A DNA stretch of 64,000 nt from Demequina sp. TMPB413 (GCF_020447105.2 NZ_CP096184.1:310001-374000), one strand, 5' to 3'. Shown: positions 35,617 to 48,375, counted from the stretch's first letter. Notes: generated by a model from the sequence alone, not told the origin. Translations and numbers: made by a program.

Positions 35617-36477
35617 GTGCTGAACCTGGCCGCCACCGTGCTGACGGCTGCCGACGACGGCAATGCCGAAGGCTCGTCGCAGAATTTCTTTGAGTGGCTC
35701 GTCACGTCCACGGGATTCCACCCCCCGTCGGTCGAAGACTTCAATCCAGACGCGCTGCTGTTTGGCGGCACGATCTTCGAGTTCAACCGCATCACGCTCG
35801 TGCGCGTCGTCGCCGCCGTGGTCATGGTCGGGATCGTCTGGCTGGTAGCGCGTCGTGCCACCATCGTTCCCACCCGCGGGCAGGCAGCAGTGGAGATGGC
35901 GCTCGACTTTGTGCGGGTGCAAATCGCAGAAGAGGTCATGGGCGCTGAGCGGGCACGCAAGTACGTGCCGTTCCTCACGACCCTGTTCATCGCGATCGTC
36001 TTCTTCAACATCACTGGCGTGGTGCCGCTGCTCAATATTGCGGGAACCTCGCTCATCGGCTTGCCGATCATCATGGCGCTGTGGGTCTACGTCATGTACC
36101 TCGGAGCAGGCGTCCGCAAGCATGGTCTAGGCGGGTACCTTCGATCGAGCCTCTTCCCTCCCGGCGTTCCGTGGCCCATCTACTTCCTGCTCACGCCCAT
36201 CGAGGCCTTGCAGATCTTCTTCCTGAGACCGGCCACCTTGGCGTTGCGACTCGCGGCCAACATGATCGCCGGTCACCTGATGCTCGTCCTCACGTTCTCT
36301 GCCACCCACTTCTTCTTGCTGGAGGCCACGGGCGCATTGAAGGCTGCGGGTGCGGTCTCGCTCGCTGCGGGCCTTGCATTTACTTTGTTCGAGATCTTCG
36401 TGGCGCTGCTGCAGGCGTATGTGTTTGTCATGCTGGCCACCGTGTACCTCAATATGTCGTTGGAAGAAGAGCACTAG
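35617..36477 (+). CDS. atpB: F1Fo ATP synthase subunit a
   Basis: The 286-residue Fo subunit forms the proton half-channels next to the c-ring. The essential arginine is in ATLALRLAANMIAGH and several membrane spans are evident. The GTG at 35617 is chosen because AGGGAG (35603-35608) stands 8 nt upstream; the ATG at 35611 would be only 2 nt from it. Confidence 0.94.
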   Translation: MLNLAATVLTAADDGNAEGSSQNFFEWLVTSTGFHPPSVEDFNPDALLFGGTIFEFNRITLVRVVAAVVMVGIVWLVARRATIVPTRGQAAVEMALDFVRVQIAEEVMGAERARKYVPFLTTLFIAIVFFNITGVVPLLNIAGTSLIGLPIIMALWVYVMYLGAGVRKHGLGGYLRSSLFPPGVPWPIYFLLTPIEALQIFFLRPATLALRLAANMIAGHLMLVLTFSATHFFLLEATGALKAAGAVSLAAGLAFTLFEIFVALLQAYVFVMLATVYLNMSLEEEH

Positions 36478-37325
<848 letters not shown>

Positions 37326-37327
37326 CG

Positions 37328-38143
37328 ATGAAGGGAACCAGCCAGAACGCACGCGACGCGGCATTGCGCGCCTTTGATCCGGTGGCTTCTGCCGCCGGCA
37401 AGGATGGAGCGCGCCTCGCCGCTCAGTTGTTCGCTGTCGTCGACGCGCTCGACGGCTCTGGCTCGCTGCGCCGGGCGCTGACAGATCCTTCTCGTCCTGC
37501 CAAGGACAAGGCGGCGCTGGCTGCGAACCTCTTTTCCGGCTCTGACGAGCGGGTGCGCACGGTTGTTGGCGATCTCGTGAAGGAACGCTGGTCAGAAGAG
37601 GAAGACCTCGTGCAGTCGGTGGAGGACGCTGGCTCGCTCGCGCTTCTCGCGCAGGCAGACGCGGCAGACACTCTGCACCAGGTCGAAGAGGAACTGTTCC
37701 GCTTCGAACGTGAACTCACCGCCCACCGCAGTCTGCTCACGGCACTCGGCGACCGCTCTACGGACGCCTCCCGGCGCGTGGCGCTGCTCAAGGACGTCGT
37801 TGGCAACAAGGTGGGCGCGACCACCCTCGCGCTGCTCGAGCGCAAGGTGGCCGCTCCACGTGACACGCGCCTTCTCAATGCCGTTCGCGAACTGGTCCAG
37901 GCCGCCGCAGAGCGTCGCGAGCGACTCGTGGCACGCGTGACAGCCGCCGTCGAGCTCAGCGCGGCTCAGCGCAACCGGCTGGCGACAATCCTCAAGGACG
38001 CTTTCGGTCACGACATTCAGGTGAATGTTGCCGTGGACCCAGAGGTTCTGGGTGGCATCAAGGTTCAGGTCGGTTCCGAGGTGGTGGACGGCACGATCGT
38101 CTCCCGCCTGGCCGACGCACGACGACGACTTGTCGGCTCGTAG
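37328..38143 (+). CDS. atpH: F1Fo ATP synthase subunit delta
   Basis: The 271-residue stator protein is longer than the roughly 180 residues of E. coli delta, as is usual in actinobacteria. The C-terminal signature LGGIKVQVGSEVVDGTIVSRLADARRRL is clear. It starts 2 bp after atpF. Confidence 0.94.
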   Translation: MKGTSQNARDAALRAFDPVASAAGKDGARLAAQLFAVVDALDGSGSLRRALTDPSRPAKDKAALAANLFSGSDERVRTVVGDLVKERWSEEEDLVQSVEDAGSLALLAQADAADTLHQVEEELFRFERELTAHRSLLTALGDRSTDASRRVALLKDVVGNKVGATTLALLERKVAAPRDTRLLNAVRELVQAAAERRERLVARVTAAVELSAAQRNRLATILKDAFGHDIQVNVAVDPEVLGGIKVQVGSEVVDGTIVSRLADARRRLVGS

Positions 38144-38193
38144 CCGACACCCCGACTTCCGCCTTCCCAGCGGTATCGACAGGAGAGTAATAA

Positions 38194-39828
38194 ATGGCCG
38201 AGTTGACGATCAGCCCCGACGAGATCAGGGCCGCGCTCGACGCTCACGTGAACTCATTTGAGCCGCAGGGCACGAAGACAGAAGAGGTCGGTACCGTGAC
38301 CCTCGCGGCCGACGGCATCGCGCAGGTAGAAGGTCTGCCAGGCGTGATGGCCAACGAGTTGCTGCGCTTCGAAGACGGCACCCTTGGCCTCGCCCTGAAC
38401 CTCGACGTGCGCTCCATCGGTGTGGTGGTGCTCGGCGAGTACACCGGCATCGAAGAGGGTCAAAGCGTGCAGCGCACGGGCGAAGTGCTGTCCGTTGAGG
38501 TGGGCGATGGCTACCTCGGTCGCGTGGTCGACCCGCTCGGCAACGCCATTGACGGTCTCGGCGAACTGAAGACAGAGGGCCGCCGTGCTCTCGAGTTGCA
38601 GGCGCCTGGCGTGATGGCCCGCAAGTCGGTGCACGAGCCACTGCAGACAGGTCTCAAGGCGATTGACGCCATGATCCCGATCGGCCGCGGCCAGCGCCAG
38701 CTCATCATTGGTGACCGCCAGACCGGTAAGACGGCCATCGCGATCGACACGATCATCAACCAGAAGGCCAACTGGGACTCTGGTGACCCAAACAAGCAGG
38801 TCCGTTGCATCTACGTCGCGATTGGTCAGAAGGGTTCGACCATCGCCGCGGTGCGCGGCGCCCTTGAGGACGCTGGCGCGATGCAGTACACGACGATCGT
38901 GGCGTCGCCCGCTTCAGACCCCGCAGGCTTCAAGTACCTCGCGCCCTACACCGGCTCGGCCATCGGCCAGCACTGGATGTACGGCGGCAAGCACGTCCTG
39001 ATCATCTTTGATGACCTGTCGAAGCAGGCGGAGGCCTACCGGGCCGTGTCGCTGCTGCTGCGTCGTCCCCCGGGCCGCGAGGCATACCCTGGCGACGTCT
39101 TCTACCTGCACTCTCGCCTGCTCGAGCGTTGCGCCAAGCTGTCCGACGAGATGGGCGCTGGCTCGATGACGGGTCTGCCCGTGATCGAGACCAAGGCAAA
39201 CGACGTCTCGGCGTACATCCCGACGAACGTCATCTCCATCACCGACGGCCAGATCTTCTTGCAGTCTGACCTGTTCAATGCGAACCAGCGCCCCGCCATC
39301 GACGTCGGCATCTCGGTGTCGCGAGTCGGCGGCGCGGCTCAGGTGAAGGCGATGAAGAGCGTCTCAGGAACCCTGAAGATCGACCTCGCGCAGTACCGCT
39401 CGCTCGAGGCGTTCGCCATGTTCGCTTCTGACCTCGACGCGGCGTCGCGCCAGCAACTGACGCGTGGTGCCCGCCTCATGGAGCTGCTGAAGCAGCCCCA
39501 GTACACCCCGTACCCCGTCGAGGAGCAGGTGGTTTCCATCTGGGCAGGGACCAAGGGCAAGCTCGACAAGATTGCGTTGAGCGACGTCATGCGCTTCGAG
39601 CGCGAGCTGATCGATCACCTGCGCCAGTCAAGCAAGGTCATGGACCACATCGCTGGCACCGGCAAGCTGTCTGAAGAGGACGAGGCAGAACTGCACTCTG
39701 CCGTCGACAGCTTTGTGGAGACCTTCTTGGAGTCCGCGAACGCAGAACTGACCACCGATGCGAGCATCGAGGGCGGCAGCGACGCGGAGACCGAGCAGGA
39801 GCAGATCGTCACAAAGAAGAAGAAGTAA
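38194..39828 (+). CDS. atpA: F1Fo ATP synthase subunit alpha
   Basis: The 544-residue subunit has the non-catalytic nucleotide site [13 protein letters not shown] (about residue 173) and the [10 protein letters not shown] signature. After the usual C-terminal helix (SFVETFLES) it carries about 25 extra acidic and polar residues ending in four Lys. C-terminal alpha extensions restrain ATP hydrolysis in mycobacteria; whether this one does is inference. Confidence 0.97.
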   Translation: MAELTISPDEIRAALDAHVNSFEPQGTKTEEVGTVTLAADGIAQVEGLPGVMANELLRFEDGTLGLALNLDVRSIGVVVLGEYTGIEEGQSVQRTGEVLSVEVGDGYLGRVVDPLGNAIDGLGELKTEGRRALELQAPGVMARKSVHEPLQTGLKAIDAMIPIGRGQRQLIIGDRQTGKTAIAIDTIINQKANWDSGDPNKQVRCIYVAIGQKGSTIAAVRGALEDAGAMQYTTIVASPASDPAGFKYLAPYTGSAIGQHWMYGGKHVLIIFDDLSKQAEAYRAVSLLLRRPPGREAYPGDVFYLHSRLLERCAKLSDEMGAGSMTGLPVIETKANDVSAYIPTNVISITDGQIFLQSDLFNANQRPAIDVGISVSRVGGAAQVKAMKSVSGTLKIDLAQYRSLEAFAMFASDLDAASRQQLTRGARLMELLKQPQYTPYPVEEQVVSIWAGTKGKLDKIALSDVMRFERELIDHLRQSSKVMDHIAGTGKLSEEDEAELHSAVDSFVETFLESANAELTTDASIEGGSDAETEQEQIVTKKKK

Positions 39829-39831
39829 CGC

Positions 39832-42274
<2,443 letters not shown>

Positions 42275-42277
42275 GCC

Positions 42278-42535
42278 ATGGCGCTCATCGTTGACATCGT
42301 CGCGCCAGACCGCGTGCTGTGGAAGGGCGAGGCCACCTTTGTGTCCGCGCCAGCGGTCGAGGGCTCGATTGGGCTCCTTCCCGGTCACGAGCCCATCCTG
42401 TCGGTGCTCGGTCGCGGCGTGGTGAAGGTGGTTCAGGCGGGTGGCGAAGACCGCCTTGTCGACATCGGCGGCGGCTTCTTGTCCTTCGACCACGACACCA
42501 TCACGATCGTGGCCGAGCCAGCCGAGCAGAGCTAG
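42278..42535 (+). CDS. atpC: F1Fo ATP synthase subunit epsilon (short, beta-sandwich only)
   Basis: The 85-residue protein contains the N-terminal beta-sandwich ([42 protein letters not shown]) and stops where the C-terminal helical hairpin would begin in the 120-140-residue homologues. That hairpin is the inhibitory part in other bacteria, so control of ATP hydrolysis must rest elsewhere. Confidence 0.93.
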   Translation: MALIVDIVAPDRVLWKGEATFVSAPAVEGSIGLLPGHEPILSVLGRGVVKVVQAGGEDRLVDIGGGFLSFDHDTITIVAEPAEQS

Positions 42536-42546
42536 CGCGAGGGGCC

Positions 42547-43248
42547 GTGCGCGTCGTCATCGCGCGTTGCGTCGCCCGCTACTCAGGTCGGCTCAACGCT
42601 CACTTGCCCGTGGCGACCCGGGTCATCATGGTGAAGGCAGATGGCTCGGTGCTGCTCCACTCCGACGGCGGATCGTATAAGCCGCTGAACTGGATGAGCC
42701 CGCCATGCTCGTTGAGGATCGAGGCGATCGAGCCGGACCAGGCCGACGGCGAGGAGACTCCCGTCGCGCGCTGGGTTGTCCAGCACGACAAGACCGATGA
42801 CCGGCTCGAGATCGAACTGTTCACCGTCTTTGCCGACACCGAGCACGAACTGGGTGCCGACCCTGGCCTCATCAAGGATGGCGTCGAGGCACACCTTCAA
42901 GAGCTCCTGGCCGACCAGGTGGGGCTCCTTGGCCCAGGACACACGCTCGTCAGGCGGGAGTTTCCCACCGCGATTGGGCCTGTGGACATCCTCGCTCGCG
43001 ACGCCACAGGCAGGGCGGTGGCGGTCGAGATCAAGCGCAGGGGAGACATCGACGGGGTGGAGCAACTCACCAGGTATCTCGAGCTCCTCAACAGGGATCC
43101 TTTGCTGTCGCCGGTCGAGGGCGTCTTTGCCGCTCAAGAGATCAAACCGCAGGCGCGAGTGCTCGCAGAGGACCGGGGGATCCGGTGCCTGGTTCTGGAC
43201 TACGACGCGATGCGCGGGGTCGACGACGGCTCCGCGAGGCTGTTCTAG
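42547..43248 (+). CDS. nucS: Endonuclease NucS (EndoMS), mismatch-specific
   Basis: The 233-residue protein provides the non-canonical mismatch repair of actinobacteria, which lack MutS/MutL. It has the N-terminal half ([46 protein letters not shown]) and the C-terminal PD-(D/E)xK nuclease core ([36 protein letters not shown]). The C-terminus ends ARLF, like the clamp-binding tails described for the family. It starts 11 bp after atpC and is likely co-transcribed. Confidence 0.93.
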   Translation: MRVVIARCVARYSGRLNAHLPVATRVIMVKADGSVLLHSDGGSYKPLNWMSPPCSLRIEAIEPDQADGEETPVARWVVQHDKTDDRLEIELFTVFADTEHELGADPGLIKDGVEAHLQELLADQVGLLGPGHTLVRREFPTAIGPVDILARDATGRAVAVEIKRRGDIDGVEQLTRYLELLNRDPLLSPVEGVFAAQEIKPQARVLAEDRGIRCLVLDYDAMRGVDDGSARLF

Positions 43249-43298
43249 CCATCGGTGCGGGGTCACGGAGCAGCGAGATAGCCGGATTCGGCGCCGCG

Positions 43299-43340
43299 CC
43301 GCTGGGTAGCCACACCGCTGGGTAGCCACACCGCTGGGTG
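43299..43340 (+). repeat. 16-bp tandem repeat (CCGCTGGGTAGCCACA)
   Basis: Two perfect copies at 43299-43314 and 43315-43330 are followed by a partial third (CCGCTGGGT). They lie in the non-coding gap between convergent nucS and the MFS gene. Confidence 0.7.
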
Positions 43341-43387
43341 GTCGCGCCACTGTGTACGTTGCGCCCCGCGTGCTCCAGCGCTGGCGT

Positions 43388-43425
43388 GACAACGCCCCCC
43401 TCGCCGTAGCGGGGGAGGCGTTGTC
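43388..43425. terminator. Bidirectional terminator hairpin
   Basis: A 17-bp stem opens with GACAACGCC (43388-43396) and closes with GGCGTTGTC (43417-43425), with one mismatch, one U-G pair and a 4-nt loop. It lies between the convergent nucS and MFS genes and can serve both. Confidence 0.75.
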
Positions 43426-43440
43426 GGGGAGGGGAGAGGG

Positions 43441-44961
43441 CTAAGCGTGCATCCCTGCAGGGCTCTCCTCGTCCGAAAGAAGCGGGTCGCCTTCCCGTGG
43501 CCGGGCGCCGGCCGGTTCGCCAACGTCGTCGCGCTTGGCGTGTGTGGGGGAGACGTTAATCAGCAGTGCGGCGAGCAGCGCGGCTAGCAGCACAGCACCG
43601 ACCGAGATCCACATCGCCGTCGTGAAGCCATGCACCGCCGCTTGCGCCATCTCGGCAGGGGCGGCGGCGCCATTGGCCACGATCCAGTTGGCGGTCGCGG
43701 TAGCGGCCACGGTGTTGAGCAAGGCGATGCCGATTGAGCCACCCACTTGTTGGGTCGTGTTGAGCGTCGCTGACACCACGCCAGCATCGGTGCCGCGGAC
43801 TCCGCCGGTCGCGGTGGCCATACTGGGCATGAAGGTCATGCCCATGCCGAGCCCAAGGAAGACCAGGCCGGGCATGACGTGCAGCAGGTATGTGGATCCG
43901 GGTTCGATCTGGGTGAGGAAGGCGAGCGCGGACGCGGCGATCAGCAGGCCGGGCAACATGAGCCTGCGAGGGCCGATGCGTGGCAACAGGCGGGCGGAGA
44001 TTCCGACGGCCCCTGTCATCATGCCGACCACCATGGGCAAGAAGGCGAGGCCTGTCTTCATGGGTGAGTAGCCCTGTACTCCTTGCAGGTAGTAGGTGAG
44101 GAACAGGAAGACGCCGAACATGCCGATCTGGGTGAGGCCCACTGCCAGAAGGGCGCCGACGCGGTTGCGGTCTCGCAGCAAGTGGAGCGGCAGGAGAGCG
44201 CGCGGCGTGCGCCTTTCGACAAGGACGAAGGCGGTCATCAGCAAGAGGCCCAGAGCGAGCGCAGAGACGACGACGGTGGATCCCCAACCGTTCTGTTCGG
44301 CTTCGCTGAGGCCGTAGACGATGGCGAGCAGGCCGCCGCTGGCAAGGATCGCTCCAGGGATGTCGAGCCGCGCGCGAATGCCGTGCGTGCTGTGGTCACG
44401 GAGGAACATGACTGTGCCAATGACGGCGACGATGGCGATGGGCACGTTGACGGCGAGGGTCCAACGCCAGTCCACGTATTGGGTGAGCAAGCCACCCAAC
44501 ATGAGCCCGAGCGCGGCGCCTCCGCCGGCGATCGCGCCGTATACGCCGAGCGCCCTGGCGCGCTCGCGAGGCTCGGTGAAGGTCACGTTCAGCATGGACA
44601 ACGCCGCCGGGGCGAGGAGGGCAGCGAACACGCCTTGGAGGGCGCGCGCCACGAGCAGCGTCGCGAGAGACTGCGAGAAGCCGCCGATGGCGGAAGCGAC
44701 CGCGAAGCCGCTCAGGCCGATGATGAGGACGCGTTTGCGTCCAAAGACGTCGCCGAGCCGCCCGCCGAGCAGCAGGAGCCCACCGAAGGCGAGCGTGTAG
44801 GCGGTGATGACCCATTGGCGGTCTGCGTCGGAGATGCCGAGGTCGGCTTGCGCGGTGGGGAGGGCGATGTTCACGATGGTCATGTCGAGCACGACCATGA
44901 GCTGCGAGAGCCCGATCGCGGCAAGTCCCCACCAGCGGCGGGGATCGGGAGCGGAGTCCAT
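43441..44961 (-). CDS. MFS drug exporter, DHA2/EmrB-QacA type (14 TM)
   Basis: The 506-residue protein has about fourteen membrane spans and DHA2 motifs: LSQLMVVLDMTIVNIALPTAQADLG in span 1, LLLLGGRLGDVFGRKRVL in loop 2-3, and the antiporter motif C-like GGGAALGLMLGGLLTQYVDWRW in span 5. Members export drugs or dyes using the proton gradient. AAAGG lies 7 nt before the ATG. It is divergent from a TetR gene and has a canonical promoter flanked by two operator copies. Confidence 0.93.
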   Translation of the reverse strand: MDSAPDPRRWWGLAAIGLSQLMVVLDMTIVNIALPTAQADLGISDADRQWVITAYTLAFGGLLLLGGRLGDVFGRKRVLIIGLSGFAVASAIGGFSQSLATLLVARALQGVFAALLAPAALSMLNVTFTEPRERARALGVYGAIAGGGAALGLMLGGLLTQYVDWRWTLAVNVPIAIVAVIGTVMFLRDHSTHGIRARLDIPGAILASGGLLAIVYGLSEAEQNGWGSTVVVSALALGLLLMTAFVLVERRTPRALLPLHLLRDRNRVGALLAVGLTQIGMFGVFLFLTYYLQGVQGYSPMKTGLAFLPMVVGMMTGAVGISARLLPRIGPRRLMLPGLLIAASALAFLTQIEPGSTYLLHVMPGLVFLGLGMGMTFMPSMATATGGVRGTDAGVVSATLNTTQQVGGSIGIALLNTVAATATANWIVANGAAAPAEMAQAAVHGFTTAMWISVGAVLLAALLAALLINVSPTHAKRDDVGEPAGARPREGDPLLSDEESPAGMHA

Positions 44962-45025
44962 GGTGGGCCTTTCGAAGGGGAGTGAGAGGGGGAGGGGGCG
45001 CGAGGAACGGCACGGTACGTTGGGA

Positions 45026-45050
45026 ACTACCTAGCCGCCCGGTAAGGTAC
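45026..45050. promoter_or_regulatory. TetR operator copy 1 in the MFS/TetR divergent region
   Basis: This 25-bp site has palindromic TACCT/AGGTA half-sites around a GC core (CCGCCCGG). It matches the reverse complement of copy 2 at 18 of 25 positions. It lies just downstream of the MFS start point. Confidence 0.65.
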
Positions 45051-45057
45051 CTGAGTG

Positions 45058-45086
45058 ATAGTATGCAGTAACTAGCCGGGCGTCAA
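45058..45086 (-). promoter_or_regulatory. Canonical promoter of the MFS drug exporter
   Basis: On the minus strand TTGACG (45081-45086) and TACTAT (45058-45063) are exactly 17 bp apart. The -35 lies inside operator copy 2. The opposite strand reads TAGTAT (45059-45064), which could serve as the TetR gene -10. Confidence 0.7.
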
Positions 45087-45092
45087 GTTAGT
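45068..45092. promoter_or_regulatory. TetR operator copy 2
   Basis: The site carries GTAACTAGCC and GTTAGT arms and is inverted relative to copy 1, with centres 42 bp (four helical turns) apart. It covers the -35 element of the MFS promoter. Confidence 0.65.
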
Positions 45093-45128
45093 TGGAAAAT
45101 CGCCCCAGAGAAGCTGAAGGGAAGAGCC

Positions 45129-45692
45129 ATGATGGAGACCGCCGCACGACGACGTGGGGACACACGCGAGCGCATTCAGGGCATTGCCCTTGAGCGGTTC
45201 ACCTCCAACGGCTACGACCAGACCTCTCTGAGGGAAATCGCCGAGGACTTGGGCGTGACCAAGGCCGCCTTGTACTACCACTTCAAGTCAAAGGAAGAGA
45301 TCCTCGACTCGTTGCTGGGAGAGGTCTCGCGAGAGCTTGACGAGCTAATCAGGTGGATGCAGAGCGGCCCTCCCACGAGGGAACGCCGCGTCGAGTTGAT
45401 TCAGCGCCTCGGCCAGATCACGCGCGGCGCTCCTGGTGGCGTCATGAGGTGCGTTCAACAAAACGAAGTGGCCCTTCAGAACCTCGGCGCCACCACTGAG
45501 CTGGTGCACGAACTCAAGCGCAAGGTCTGGGAATCGGCCTTGCCAGCGGACGCCTCTCTTGAGGACAAGTTCCGGATGAGGCTTGCGGTCATGGCCATTC
45601 TGTTCGCCAACAAGGCCGACACAGACCTGGGAGGAACGGCCGAGGAGCGGTCCGCCGCAGCGCAGGCGATCGCGGCGGAACTGGTCCCGTAG
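45129..45692 (+). CDS. TetR-family regulator of the divergent MFS exporter
   Basis: The 187-residue protein has the TetR head (RERIQGIALERFTSNGYDQTSLREIAEDLGVTKAALYYHFKSKEEIL) and a ligand-binding helical domain of the TetR_C type. The ATG at 45129 follows AAGGGAAG; a second ATG is the next codon. It probably represses both itself and the exporter through the paired operators. Confidence 0.9.
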   Translation: MMETAARRRGDTRERIQGIALERFTSNGYDQTSLREIAEDLGVTKAALYYHFKSKEEILDSLLGEVSRELDELIRWMQSGPPTRERRVELIQRLGQITRGAPGGVMRCVQQNEVALQNLGATTELVHELKRKVWESALPADASLEDKFRMRLAVMAILFANKADTDLGGTAEERSAAAQAIAAELVP

Positions 45693-45745
45693 CGGCCGCA
45701 ATCGGGCCGGGGTGCCCGTCATGTCTCGGCAGCCTCTATAGGAAT

Positions 45746-45757
45746 CGAAACGTTTCG
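45746..45757. promoter_or_regulatory. LacI-family operator CGAAACGTTTCG at the GH1 promoter
   Basis: It is a perfect 12-bp palindrome with the central CG of LacI-family sites. It differs from the GAAACCGCTTTC sites of the first locus and lies 2 bp ahead of the -10 TAGACT (45760-45765), inside the promoter spacer. Confidence 0.75.
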
Positions 45758-45772
45758 GGTAGACTCCTGGGC

Positions 45773-47218
45773 ATGTCCTCCTCAGAGTTTCCAGACGACT
45801 TCTTCTTTGGCGCCTCGACGGCGTCCTACCAGATTGAGGGGGGCGCCGCCGAGGGCGGCAGGCTCCCCAGCATTTGGGACACGTTCGCCCATGCGCAGGG
45901 CCGCACGCTCAACGGTGACAGCGGCGACGTGGCTTGCGATCACTTCCACAGGTACGCAGAGGACATCAAGGCGATGGCCGAGATCGGTCTCACCGCCTAC
46001 CGCTTCTCGATGGCGTGGCCGCGCATTCAGCCCACCGGCGACGGCGACTTCAACCAGGAGGGCTTCGCCTTCTACCACCGCATCCTCGACGAGTTGGCGA
46101 AGTACAACATCGAGCCCCTCGTCACGCTCTACCACTGGGACCTTCCTCAGAGCCTTGAGGACGCCGGCGGCTGGCCGGAGCGCGCGATCGTGGACAGGTT
46201 CGTCGAGTACGCGGAGCGTACCGTCGCGGAGTTCAAGGACAAGGTCACCTACTGGACCACGTTCAATGAGCCCTGGTGCACCGCGTTCCTCGGCTACTCG
46301 TCTGGAGCCCACGCTCCTGGTCGCAGCGAGCCGGCCGCATCACTCGCGGCTGCTCACCACCTGAACCTGGCTCACGGGCTCGCCTACAAGGCGATCAAGA
46401 ACGTCCACCCTGACGCCAAGGTCAGCATCGTGTTGAACTCTCACTTGCCGAGGCCGTGGAACGTTGCAGACCCGCGTGACGTGGCGGTCGCCCAAAAGAT
46501 CGATGCCTTGGCCAACCGCATCTTCATCGATCCATACACGCTGGGGCAGTACCCCGAAGTCCTTCTCGAATCCACATCGAAGCTCACCGACTGGTCGTTC
46601 GTACACGAAGGCGACCTCGACGCGATCAAGGGCACCATCGACGTGCTCGGCGTGAACTACTACTCGAGCCACATGGTGCGTTTCAACGACTCGCCCCACC
46701 GACTGTCTGGCGAGGATGGCCACAAGACCACGGTCCACAGTTGCTGGCCGGGGGCCGACGATGCCGAGTTCATGCCGCTGATCGGCAAGCGCACCACGAT
46801 GGGATGGAACGTCGACCCGAGCGGCTTCCACGCACACTTGATGCGCATGCATCGCGACACGGGACTCCCGATGATCGTGACGGAGAACGGCGCCTCGTGG
46901 CCGGACGAGGTCAGCGAGGACGGCCGGATCCGCGATGTGGACCGCTACACGTACCTTCACGATCACATGGGCGCCTTGCTCAGGGCCCGCGAAGAGGGCG
47001 CTGACGTTCGCGGCTACATGGCGTGGAGCCTCATGGACAACTTCGAGTGGGCCTACGGCTACTCCAAGCGGTTCGGGATGCTGAGGGTCGACTACACGAC
47101 CCAGGAGCGCACGTGGAAAGACTCCGCATACTGGTACCAAGAGACCATCCGCAACCGGGCGATCACGCCTCTCGACGCGGTACAGTCGCTGGTAAATACG
47201 CCACCGCGCGCATACTGA
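45773..47218 (+). CDS. GH1 beta-glucosidase
   Basis: The 481-residue cytoplasmic enzyme hydrolyses beta-glucosides such as cellobiose. The opening FFFGASTASYQIEGG is the GH1 N-terminal signature, the acid/base Glu is in TTFNEPW (E166) and the nucleophile Glu in IVTENGASW (E371). The ATG lies 7 nt after TAGACT with no ribosome site, so the mRNA is probably leaderless and repressed by a LacI-type protein at the overlapping operator. A strong terminator follows, so the gene is a single unit. Confidence 0.95.
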   Translation: MSSSEFPDDFFFGASTASYQIEGGAAEGGRLPSIWDTFAHAQGRTLNGDSGDVACDHFHRYAEDIKAMAEIGLTAYRFSMAWPRIQPTGDGDFNQEGFAFYHRILDELAKYNIEPLVTLYHWDLPQSLEDAGGWPERAIVDRFVEYAERTVAEFKDKVTYWTTFNEPWCTAFLGYSSGAHAPGRSEPAASLAAAHHLNLAHGLAYKAIKNVHPDAKVSIVLNSHLPRPWNVADPRDVAVAQKIDALANRIFIDPYTLGQYPEVLLESTSKLTDWSFVHEGDLDAIKGTIDVLGVNYYSSHMVRFNDSPHRLSGEDGHKTTVHSCWPGADDAEFMPLIGKRTTMGWNVDPSGFHAHLMRMHRDTGLPMIVTENGASWPDEVSEDGRIRDVDRYTYLHDHMGALLRAREEGADVRGYMAWSLMDNFEWAYGYSKRFGMLRVDYTTQERTWKDSAYWYQETIRNRAITPLDAVQSLVNTPPRAY

Positions 47219-47222
47219 CTGT

Positions 47223-47260
47223 CCGACGCCGCGCTCATCCCCCCTCGAGCGCGGCGTCGG
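47223..47260 (+). terminator. Perfect hairpin terminator of the GH1 gene
   Basis: CCGACGCCGCGCTC (47223-47236) and GAGCGCGGCGTCGG (47247-47260) form a perfect 14-bp stem with a 10-nt loop, starting 4 bp after the stop codon. A short T-containing tail (CTTGTGTGTG) follows. Confidence 0.85.
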
Positions 47261-47309
47261 CTTGTGTGTGGTTGAGCCAGCCACCGCCTGCGTTCCGTAG
47301 ACTCGAACC

Positions 47310-47621
47310 ATGCCGTCAAAGCGCCGTTCCACCAAGCGCCCTTACGGCCAGCCCCATCAGGAGCTCGACGTCGACAAGGTGCGCGGCAGCATGGGCGCGC
47401 AACGCCAGCCAGGCCCACGGGGCGAGGACTACTGGGTCGCGGTGCCGCGCCCATCCGACAAGACCTACACCTGCCCGGCGTGCGGAAGGGAAGTCTCCGG
47501 CGCCCAAGAGCACATCGTCGCCTGGCCTGTGGACGGCCTCTTCGGCGCCGACGCTGCGGGCCAGGAGCGGCGGCATTGGCACCGCGGCTGTTGGCAAACC
47601 TTCGGGAGGATGCATGGCTGA
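47310..47621 (+). CDS. Small zinc-finger (HNH-like) conserved protein
   Basis: The 103-residue basic protein has CPAC at residues 55-58, an EHIVAWP segment and a C-terminal HWHRGCW, a Cys2/His-Cys pattern of treble-clef or HNH-like zinc folds. I know similar short proteins in actinobacteria, usually left unnamed. A TAGACT box ends 6 nt before the ATG, so it is leaderless. It overlaps the following hydrolase gene by 8 nt. Confidence 0.75.
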   Translation: MPSKRRSTKRPYGQPHQELDVDKVRGSMGAQRQPGPRGEDYWVAVPRPSDKTYTCPACGREVSGAQEHIVAWPVDGLFGADAAGQERRHWHRGCWQTFGRMHG

Positions 47622-48375
47622 GTTGACGGAGATTCGCGCGATGACGGTGCTCCCTGCGCACCGCGAGAACATCGAGATCGTGACGGAAGACGGGCTGACC
47701 CTCGTGGGGGAGTTGGCGCTGCCCGCGTCTGGCAACATCGCGGCCACGCTGGTGACCTTGCATCCGCTTCCCACTCACGGCGGATTCATGGATTCGCACG
47801 TGTTGCGCAAGGCGTCGTGGCGCCTGCCCTATCTCGCCGACGTCGCCGTCCTGAGGTTCAACACGCGGGGAACGTCCTCGCCGCGCGGCACATCAGGAGG
47901 CCACTTCGAAGAGGGCGTCGGCGAGGCGGCCGACGTGCGCGCGGCGGTCAAGTTCGCCGTGGAGCGGGGGTTGCCGAACCGATGGCTCGTGGGCTGGAGT
48001 TTCGGCACTGAAGTCGCGCTCATGCACGGTGCAGACCTCGAGGTCGAGGGCGCTGTGTTGCTGTCGCCGCCCTTGCGCCGCGCAGAGCCAGAGCATTTGG
48101 AGCACTGGGCGAGGTCGGGAAAGCCTGTCACTGCGCTCGTGCCCGAGTTCGACGACTTCCTCACGCCCGATCAGGCGGTACCCGCATTCGCGCCGCTGAC
48201 CCAAGCGCGCGTCATCCCCGTCGAGGGAGCCAAGCACTTGTGGGTGGGGGAGAAGTACGTGCGCATCGTGCTCGACCTGCTGCTCGCCGCTGTCTTGCCA
48301 GGCGCGCGGGCGCTTCCCACCTCCGTGCCTGCCACCGATGCTACCGACGCAGAAGACCTTGGAGATGCCTCATGA
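47614..48375 (+). CDS. Alpha/beta hydrolase (dienelactone-hydrolase-like)
   Basis: The 253-residue protein has an alpha/beta-hydrolase core: VTLHPLPTHGGFMDSHVL, VLRFNTRGTSSPRGTSGG, the nucleophile elbow GWSFGTE and the late acid/base region PEFDDFLTPDQA with EGAKHLW carrying the His. The ATG has GGGAGG 4 nt upstream. It forms a tight operon with the small zinc protein and a second hydrolase. The substrate is unknown. Confidence 0.85.
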   Translation: MAELTEIRAMTVLPAHRENIEIVTEDGLTLVGELALPASGNIAATLVTLHPLPTHGGFMDSHVLRKASWRLPYLADVAVLRFNTRGTSSPRGTSGGHFEEGVGEAADVRAAVKFAVERGLPNRWLVGWSFGTEVALMHGADLEVEGAVLLSPPLRRAEPEHLEHWARSGKPVTALVPEFDDFLTPDQAVPAFAPLTQARVIPVEGAKHLWVGEKYVRIVLDLLLAAVLPGARALPTSVPATDATDAEDLGDAS

